A stretch of 64,000 nucleotides of DNA, from assembly GCA_946122785.1 (NCBI GenBank), contig CAMGYJ010000011.1, positions 21,825,007 to 21,889,006 on the forward strand. The letters run 5' to 3'. The notes under the pieces are model-generated. The model ran no database searches and was not told the origin of the DNA. It saw nothing but the letters and a program-made list of their open reading frames with translations. Positions 56,850-64,000 of the stretch are shown one piece after another. Position numbers and translations under genes: made by a program. Each line of letters opens with the position of its first letter. Position 1 is the stretch's first letter. The DNA is from Linum tenue (taxonomy: Eukaryota; Streptophyta; Magnoliopsida; Malpighiales; Linaceae).

Positions 56850-57310
56850 GGAAAAAAATGGCTACCAATATTTCCCTCTGACTATAGGCATTAAAATCGC
56901 CTATAATGAGCCACATAATCTCTGTATTATGCCTTGTGTGTATCAACTAACTCCAGAGCTGCCGGTGAAAGCAATATTTTGGGCTTCCATAGGCACCTTT
57001 AAGTAGCCATTCGAATTGATTTCAATGGGAAACTTTAACTGTAAGATGTTGGGGGCTGACAATTTCCAACGTCGCCAAAAAATCATCATATTTCCAAGCT
57101 AGCCAGATTCCACCTTTGTGCCCAGTAGCATCTACACGAATAAAATCGCCGAAGCCGATATTGCTACATACTGAAGTGGCTCAGTCGCAACTAATATGAG
57201 GTTCGAGGATGATAAGGAAGTTTGGAGAATGTTCTCTTAGTATCGTCTTCATAGTTATAACGAAGGATCGATCACCTGAACCACACACTATCCGAGCAAG
57301 AATTTTAATT
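56850..57310 (-). pseudogene. L1 ORF2 endonuclease domain
   Basis: On the minus strand the domain begins FLIIKILARIVCGSGDRSFV and continues with ILREHSPNFLIILEPHIS and a GHKGGIWLAWK block (about 57125-57090). A later stretch shows the GDFNAYSQRENIG-like region near 56890. These match plant LINE apurinic-endonuclease blocks, which nick the target site. Stops occur between the blocks. Confidence 0.75.
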
Positions 57311-57547
57311 ATAAGAAACATTGAAATTACACAAAAGATAGCGGAATACGCGAGATCATCAGGGAATATCCTTGGAAAAGAGTTCTGGAAGAATTGTGAG
57401 GGGCCTTAGTCTGCTCGGATGCTCCCGTTGATTCTGCTGTCTTGGAAGTTTGAACTTTTTCAATCATCATCTCGTTGTTTGTAGCACCTTCAGTCGTTTT
57501 AAGGAATTCCCCGACCTTCTGCTGGGATTGAGAGATGAATTCTTCAA

Positions 57548-58422
57548 TGCTATGATTCGGGTTCAAACTCGCTCAACAATCATAATACACAGCACTCCAA
57601 TTTTGGGGTTTTCTTCAAGAACGCGGAAAAGTAAAGATTACACGGAAACCAGTCAAACTATCTCGAACCTGTGATACATGCCAATTGGTATATTCGTCGC
57701 TCACCACGACCAGATGTGATCGTTTGGTTGATAAAATCCTCGTACAATCCTCTGGACTCCTCGATGGAGAGCTTGCACAACTGTTCAAACTTGAACTCGG
57801 AAATCTGGCAATTTCTTTGATAGATAAAACTTGGTTGATTGTTGATTGATTCTCCAAACAATAAAACTCATCTCCTTATATAGGAGGCATAAAATAACCC
57901 TAAAAATGAATGCAAAACGACACTTAAACACTAAATAACAAGTCCAAAACAAAAATGGAAGTTTAACCTGTCATGCCAAATACCCTATCTACCCCATCAA
58001 ATACCTTATAGGGTATTTTGATGTCACAATCGGGGGTCCTTCTGATCCCAATACCCTATATGATATTTTACCAACCTGATAGGGTATTTTTCCTTATCAC
58101 CATACGATATTTAGGATGCTCATTTAGTGTCCAGGAAACTTCAATCTTCTCACCCAACGCCTCCACGATCTTTGATTGAGCTTATAATTTGATATCCAAC
58201 TCCAAAATCCCATTGACTATCTTCCAAGATGAAGATACAAGCCTCTAAAGTAGGTACCTTGACACTGTTTCCACACTTAGCCATTTCCCAGCTTCTTCTT
58301 CCCAATTTGGTATGTCCTCCACTTTACCTTATCGAGCCTCTAGAGCCTTTATATTTGAGCCATGATAATTGTATGTTGTTCGAACTCGAGGGATGTCACG
58401 CGAGGTGATCCGGGTCGCATCA
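57548..58422 (-). mobile_element. Solo LTR inserted in the L1 element
   Basis: On the minus strand it begins tgatgcgacccgg and ends gaatcatagca. The flanking duplication ttcaa is perfect (57543-57547 and 58423-58427). It has a TATA box (minus strand ctatataagg, 57875-57884) preceded by ataccctat/atagggtat inverted repeats at 57985-58110. The 875 bp unit matches no other LTR in the window; family not assigned. Confidence 0.85.
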
Positions 58423-58427
58423 TTCAA

Positions 58428-60010
58428 TATCTTTGACCGAGAAGGTGGGCTCTTTGACTTTTTGCCTCAGATAGCGCTTCACTGAGAAATTGACTTGTAG
58501 AGGTTCATGCTAGATTTTAGAATCATTGCCTTCTTCTTATCTTGGGGTGGTGAGACATCGGTCAATTTTTCTAGTATTGTTGTCAGATCGATTGATTTTT
58601 TTGGTTCAGTTCTTTGTTTTCGTTAGCAATGGGCTCCAGTGGAGAAACTGGAATGAACTATATACGTGTGTTGTTGGGCCCCAAGAACTAGGCTATCAGT
58701 GAATCATTGGCCCTGTCAGCATCTAGATTACAGGAGCTTGCCATAGACCATCTGTTTGTTGGGCTTGATGTGAAAAGAGGCCTCCTTCGGCCTAACTAGT
58801 CTCCACTCTTGGTTGGCTGAAGTCTTCTTCGCAATTTTCGGTAAGATATCATCCAACACTATGACATTCCCTTTTTATGATGGATTCACCCCTTTCTTGG
58901 GTTCTGAGAACCGATCACCATTTCCTTTGTCGTTCGCCACGATTGTTGCACCAGCAACTTCTCTGTTAATTTTCTCATTTGATTTTGCGATATTCTTGCC
59001 AGGATCCAGGTTTTCATTTTTGTGCTGCCCTTGTGATGATTCGCCGATTTGGGTGCCTTTCCTATTATGTTTCCGTGTTTTCCGCACAACTTGCATCCAC
59101 GGGCCATACCTGGAGGGTGGCTCCGGTGAGGGACTTTCCCACGGTGGCTCCTCATTCCCGACTGGCAGAGCTAACAAAGTCGAAGCTGCCATAGCTTTCT
59201 TTTTGGGGTAGTTTTCTTATGTGTTTTCTATGCACCCACATTTAAAGCAAATCAATGAAATGTTTTCATAGAGAGTTGCTTGCCAAAAGTCATTCAAATA
59301 TATTCATGTGGTTAACAGTTTTTTCATGTCTAGCTCTACTACTAGTGTGATAAATTCCCCTATTTGAAGATGTTCAGTGTGATATTCGAGTTTGACTAGT
59401 CGGCCAATCAAAATCCCAATAGCAAAACGCACCTAACTCTGATATAAATTGACAGAAAGCTCTGAAAGTTGAAGGCTATCGACCGATGTGGCTTGTGAGA
59501 TGTTCGAAAAGAGTACTGATGCACAATGAGATAATGGTCGAGAATGACCCATGATCCGCCAGTGATAGCTCGAAGATAGTCATGTTCGTTGCAGAAGGTT
59601 TCCAAGAAGGTATCATTTTTCAAATCCATTATGTCCATTGAGCCGGTTGACCTCTACGTCCACCGTATTTGAGAACATAACTAGGAATAGGCAACTGAGC
59701 TGCCCAAAAGTTAGAGAACTAGAGTTTTCTTCCATGGGGTGCTGAGTGGCTCCATGAAGTTGCCTAAGATTTTTAGTGTTGGCACCCCCCTCCAAAGGAT
59801 CTAGGTTCTAGATCATGTTCACCGACAAAGGTCCACTAATGGATCTTGTTTGTAGTTTCGGTGGCCATGCAAGTGAGGTCCGTCTTGAAATTGAGAGGAG
59901 TAGAAGACTCCGCTGGCCGCCCAAAGAGTTTATGAGTTGAGGAGATTAGCAAAGGTGGATCTGGTAGTCGTCCTGTCATTGACAAATCCGACTCCTATGA
60001 GGGAGTAGTG
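58428..60010 (-). pseudogene. L1 ORF1 (DUF4283-type RNA-binding protein)
   Basis: From about 60000 the minus strand has a Pro/Ser-rich N-terminus and STPLNFKTDLTCMATE. The DUF4283 core at 59640-59440 reads MDIMDLKNDTFLETFCNEHD, YLRAITGGSWVILDHYLIV. The C-terminal part at 59192-58875 reads PSRYGPWMQVVRKTRKHNRK, the linker after the zinc region. The frame continues past the solo LTR at 57547-57310 (IEEFISQSQQKVGEFLKTTE). It would bind LINE RNA; several frame breaks disable it. Confidence 0.72.
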
Positions 60011-61084
60011 GTGGGATATGTTAAGAGCATTTTCAGAGCTGTTATCATGCACGACATGCATAATGGTCCTACTACGCCATGCATAATAAACCAACCATAT
60101 TGCATTTGTCCATAATTAATTAATTTTTTTCGTTGACATTATGCATGTGATCCTTTTGAGTTATAACAAAAGCCCCTTTTCTTGCATGGGCTCATTTGTT
60201 GTCTCCATATATCTAGCGTTACAATTCATTTTCTTTTCACTCCATGAGGTCGAATTAGAGATAAGCAAGATGCATTGTTAGACTTGAATTTGTCCATTAA
60301 ACCCACAACCCTTAGACCTTGCTTGAAAAGCCATTTTCACCCATCTACTCATGGTCCCTCTTTGAACCTCCTAATTTGTGTCTTGGTCCATGATCCATGT
60401 GAAGAGATTGTCTGACCTCGAACAAGGTCGTGTGGGGTGAGCATGGTTGCATCATAAAACTTGGTTTGGCATTAATACTAACTACTCTAATCTAGAGCTA
60501 GTGTACCATGGATTGGTGAAGTAGTATAGTGGTGACCAAAGTCGTATTCGATGGCAGGGATGGAGTCAGGATTTTTGAGTTGGGGGCATGAAATAATTAA
60601 TTAAAATTTCATAAAAGGAATAATTTTGAAGTACACAATGTTCTTCGAGATCATTCAAATCGATCGAAATATCATCTAAACTAAGCTTCTTTCGTTCAAG
60701 ATAAATAATTAAACCATCAGCAAAAAAAATCATCATTCATTTTGTTTCGTAATCTTTACTTTACTATTTTTGTAGCCGAAAGTGCATGTTTCCCCGAAGC
60801 ATGGAAAACTAGAAGAGTTATAAGAGTTGGAAATATATAGGAGACTGTTTAAAGAAACCAAAATTTGAGGAAATTAAAAGATTTTCTTTCAAAGTGAGTA
60901 TGAAATAAATTGGGTAAAGCTTGCTAGAAATTTAAAATTAAAGATTTGAGAGTTGTGATTCGTGCGTTGGACTAGAAATTGAAAAAAGTGGTATTGGATA
61001 AAAAGTAGGGTATGGATTAAATAAACAAGTGAGTTGGACTGGAAATAAAAAAAAGTGGTATAGGATAAAAGTAGGGTAGGGATT
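60011..61084. other. Intergenic sequence with a small inverted-repeat unit
   Basis: A 12 bp inverted repeat acatgcataatg / cattatgcatgt spans 60054-60148 and may be a tiny MITE. The rest is AT-rich and holds no recognised gene. Confidence 0.35.
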
Positions 61085-61099
61085 GAATAAACGAGTCTG

Positions 61100-61175
61100 T
61101 TAACTAGGAATCGTACCTAGAACCTCTAGGTTGGAAATCAAGTTGGATACCAATGGACTACACTATAGGTTTCGA
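61100..61175 (-). other. tRNA-like remnant or SINE head
   Basis: The minus strand has an A-box-like tagtgtagtccattgg (61165-61150) and a B-box-like ggtacgattcc (61117-61107) at the spacing of a tRNA gene. The anticodon arm does not pair cleanly and the B-box departs from consensus, so it is not a working tRNA gene. Confidence 0.35.
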
Positions 61176-61288
61176 TATACAATAGCATTTATATCTATTT
61201 ATGCTGATTTTTTCAATGCTCGAAGCCGAGACCACTCTCGGGGGTCGGGGCCCACCCCGGCTACACTGTAGCTCTTCCCTGTTCCACG

Positions 61289-61679
61289 TAAGGATAACAA
61301 CATAACACGAACCCACGGGTACCCTACACGACCAACCCGGTCAACATAGATAAAGACTGCATTGACGGATTATGGAGAGTTTTGGTTTAAACTAGTTTAC
61401 TGATTTGCGAGTTGGGTTGAATTCGGGTTAGCTATATACAACCCGCTTGTATGCTCTAGATTGGTTTTTTTGTTTAGATAATTAGTATGGGAAGAATGAT
61501 GTTAGACTTTTATTTTGACAGAAACTTGTTATTGTGCATTTTTTACCACAGAACACATGAGTATCCATAAACTCGTGGTAACCTAGCGGGTTGGGTGGGT
61601 TTGAGTTTTTCAAACCCAATGGGTTTTACCCGAGTTTTTTGGTGGATATACCCATGGGACCCGACCATTGCCATCCCTA
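61289..61679. mobile_element. hAT-type MITE, 391 bp, relative of 8324-9979
   Basis: Ends taaggataacaac and the complement of tagggatggcaat. The 8 bp duplication gttccacg is perfect (61281-61288, 61680-61687). Right-hand sequence (ttcaaacccaatgggtttta, then cccatgggacccgacc) is shared with the right end of 8324-9979. Confidence 0.9.
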
Positions 61680-61687
61680 GTTCCACG

Positions 61688-62890
61688 GGACCTTAAGGCC
61701 TTCTACTCTTGGCCTCAAGCTGCTGTTCAGTCCATAGGATGAGAATGTTTGAATGTGAACAACTAAAAAAGGAAAAATATAAAACTAAGTACAAGGGACA
61801 TAACTAGAGGTAGGTAGTTTCTTAGGGTTGAATCCCTCTAGCAATAGGTTGACATGGATTGAATGCAAGTCAATGATGACTTCCCTAACTTATAAATTGC
61901 TATCAATCACATAAGTTGGAAATCAAGTCAATGGTTATGCATTTGATTTCAAATCTATGGAACTAGTTGGCTCAATCGTCATGCAACCAAGTAATCGACT
62001 ATTGCTTTAGATTAGATTCCTTAAACACGAGCAAATGAAGCTACAACCCAATGATCATGCAATTATAACTTTCCTGCCTATATTTTACCTTGAAATAAGA
62101 TTTCCAACCACAATATTTATAGTGTGGTTATTCATACCACATTTTGCGGTTAACCACACCCACAAATTTAGAATTATGCTACCAACAACCCACACCGTAG
62201 TGGTAGTGGATAGTGATTACGGACACCCACAAAAATTTCATTATTGAATATTGTAATTAAATATTGATGTTGTGTTTCTTCTCATAAAAAATAAAAACAT
62301 ATAAAAAGAAAGTTACTGAAGTGTTAAATAAACTATAAATAAATTATTCTCCCCTAATAAAGAATCAATTAATTTATCCGACTATTTTTATTGACGTCTT
62401 ACAAAATAAAAATATCTCACACGAATACTTATTGTTTACTTAAAGTATCCCACTCAGACATTGCGTATTGACTTGGTTTTGTTTTATAAAATAAGTGTGT
62501 TTTTATTTTGGTGGCTACATTATTTTAGCCTTCCACTTTTCACAACTATAATATCATAAAGGTTTATTAATAAATAAATATAATTAGTGGATTAATAATG
62601 GATTAACTACTATGGGTAGTGGTTAACTATTAACCATAAAAATCAATACTTTGCTAACAACACCCAATCCACTATCCACAAATGATGAATATGATTATCC
62701 ACAAAATGTGTGGTTTGGTGCGATTTGTGGGTTACCCGCAAACCAAACTTACTTCCCTATTAATCTTTATGAGCCTAATTAATCAATTGCCACCCATAAT
62801 TGATGCTTCAGAGCTTAAGCTAATCAATTTTCACCGACTAATTAGGTGCTCCAATAATTAAGGGGTCAAATTAGATGAAGCTAATTAATC
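61688..62890. other. AT-rich intergenic sequence
   Basis: No gene recognised. Words such as gcggttaaccacaccc (about 62141-62156) and gtgggttacccgcaaacc (62728-62745) face each other across 600 bp and hint at a decayed hAT element, but ends and duplication were not found. Confidence 0.3.
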
Positions 62891-62893
62891 GGG

Positions 62894-64000
62894 TAAATTG
62901 CAAGCTTGGTCATTAGATTTGCTTAAAAATTTCACGTTTGCCAATATTAAAATTAAATTATTCCATCCGTAGTCACTTAAATTAATTACAGAGTCTAACT
63001 TTGGTCACTCTCCGTTACCTCCGTCAGACTCCGTTAGTGCCGTTAGTTAACTGCTGACGTGGCTAATAGAGATGCTTAGTCACTCAATTTAAACAAATTT
63101 TTTTTTGGAAAATCCATATGCCACGTCATTATAACCCAGTCGCATAACATACCCGAACCGAACCAAAACCGTGACCCACCCACCCTTCTTCTTCCTCTAT
63201 TCGTTCCGTCTCTTCCTCATCTTTCACCGGCGGCCACCACTGCAATTCTCAATCTCCTACAAAATACCCGCCACCCTCATTCATCTTCCCCATAGCTCTT
63301 TTTCTCTTTCTTTCTCCCAAACAAATCGACATTGAAAGTCTTAGCTACAACCAAAGCAAGTAAAGCTTCTTCCTCCTTCCAACCTCACCTCCGCCAACAG
63401 CACTAGGTCGAACCTCCAATTTATTCCGGCAAGACAAGGAATCAATTTCTTCCGTCGTCGTCGTCGCCAGTTGCCATCTACACCAAATCGATCCATCGGA
63501 GGTAGCAGAGAAGTAGGCCGGGGTCGTTTCTAGCTTGGGGATCTTGCCCAGCCACAATTTCAATCCCTAGATCTGGACACGAAATCGAAGAATCGAAGCT
63601 TCTCGACAGTCTGTTAGAAGATACGTCGGCGGAAAGAGGCAGGTGCGTCTGCCCTTAATGCGAGGCCAGAGAAAGGGAACACCCTTGTTCAATACCTCCC
63701 TCATCGATGGCCGATTCTCGGGATGGATATGAAATCAGGCTGAGGGTCGATTGATTTTAGGGATTAAGAAAGGAAGAAAAGGGAAGGAGAAGATAAAATA
63801 GACAAAGAATATGACAGACGAAATGAAAGAGCAAGATTGTACAACAACAATAGGACCCATTATACATTTATACTCATTCAATAGTTGAGTTCTTCTTCTT
63901 CCTTTCACAAGCTTAAGGCTATACGACCAGAAGTGAGGGATTGAAAACCAGAGAATAGATGGGGCAAATACAGGGCAACAAACAAACTGAAAGAAAAGAA
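62894..64000. mobile_element. Left end of a MULE-type element, running to or beyond the window edge
   Basis: The sequence gggtaaattgcaagcttggt at 62894 matches the terminus of the MITE at 43883-44156 and its ggtcactctccgttac block (63003-63018). No matching right terminus appears before 64000. The interior 63120-63800 is pyrimidine-rich then purine-rich, like a gene leader; a minus-strand frame 63563-63345 has no recognised domain. The extent is inferred. Confidence 0.4.

Larger units (their letters stand above)
53935..60010 (-). mobile_element. L1-type LINE, near full length but split by three insertions
   Basis: On the minus strand ORF1 text begins near 60000, endonuclease at about 57310, and reverse transcriptase at about 56540 to 53950. 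Inserted elements are a solo LTR (57548-58422) and two hAT elements (55317-56186, 54368-54823). The 3' end is not defined; the reverse transcriptase stops near 53940 beside the solo LTR. Many stops show long inactivity. Confidence 0.8.

Noticed and set aside
58813..59211. Plus-strand 132-codon frame
   Set aside because: Antisense to L1 ORF1, which has family motifs on the minus strand.
61100..61175. Functional tRNA gene
   Set aside because: No clean anticodon stem, weak B box and no proper acceptor stem.

Overview
This window is plant nuclear DNA, most likely from a eudicot. The evidence is spliced genes with GT-AG introns, an annexin closest in remembered sequence to Arabidopsis annexin D3, a self-incompatibility S1-like (SPH) gene, and a dense set of plant-type transposable elements (Copia, Athila- and Tat-like Gypsy, chromovirus, Cassandra-type 5S LTR, L1 LINEs, hAT, MULE and Helitron ends). 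No species can be named from the sequence alone.

Region 1 to 34516 is a stack of nested retrotransposons. The base is a short-LTR Copia element (43-34516). A non-autonomous Gypsy element (534-30219) sits in its gag; an Athila-like Gypsy on the minus strand (about 5760-26415) sits in that; and a chromovirus on the plus strand (14413-23803) sits in the Athila gag. Further insertions decorate the layers: a gag-only Gypsy remnant (1633-3426), a 1.66 kb hAT element (8324-9979), an LTR carrying a pentatricopeptide-repeat exon (about 11850-13519), a hAT MITE (26654-27174), and a solo LTR with a 5S rRNA-like Pol III promoter (33585-33857). Target-site duplications support most of these calls.

Region 34517 to 38667 is LTR-derived sequence with a 5'-truncated L1 insertion. 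Between two tandem-repeat blocks lies the best gene in the window: a six-exon annexin gene (39602-41015, 318 residues, all splice phases consistent). Region 41850 to 51252 is again repeats: an LTR-like segment with a MULE-type hairpin MITE, a probable Helitron terminus, an L1 ORF1/endonuclease fragment split by a hAT, and a decayed Copia element with two LTRs and an RNase H remnant. A compact single-exon S1-like secreted protein gene (51927-52421) follows, with its own TATA box.

Region 52700 to 60010 holds a solo LTR of the same family as the element at 534-30219, then an L1 LINE on the minus strand split by two hAT elements and another solo LTR. The last 4 kb has a small hAT of the same family as 8324-9979, a tRNA-like remnant and the left end of a MULE-type element.

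Only the annexin and S1-like genes look like functional host genes. The retroelement open reading frames carry stops, frameshifts or deletions. A recurring theme is small inverted-repeat arrays inside LTRs, several directly upstream of a TATA box, including one that appears to serve an internal promoter for the Athila accessory ORF.
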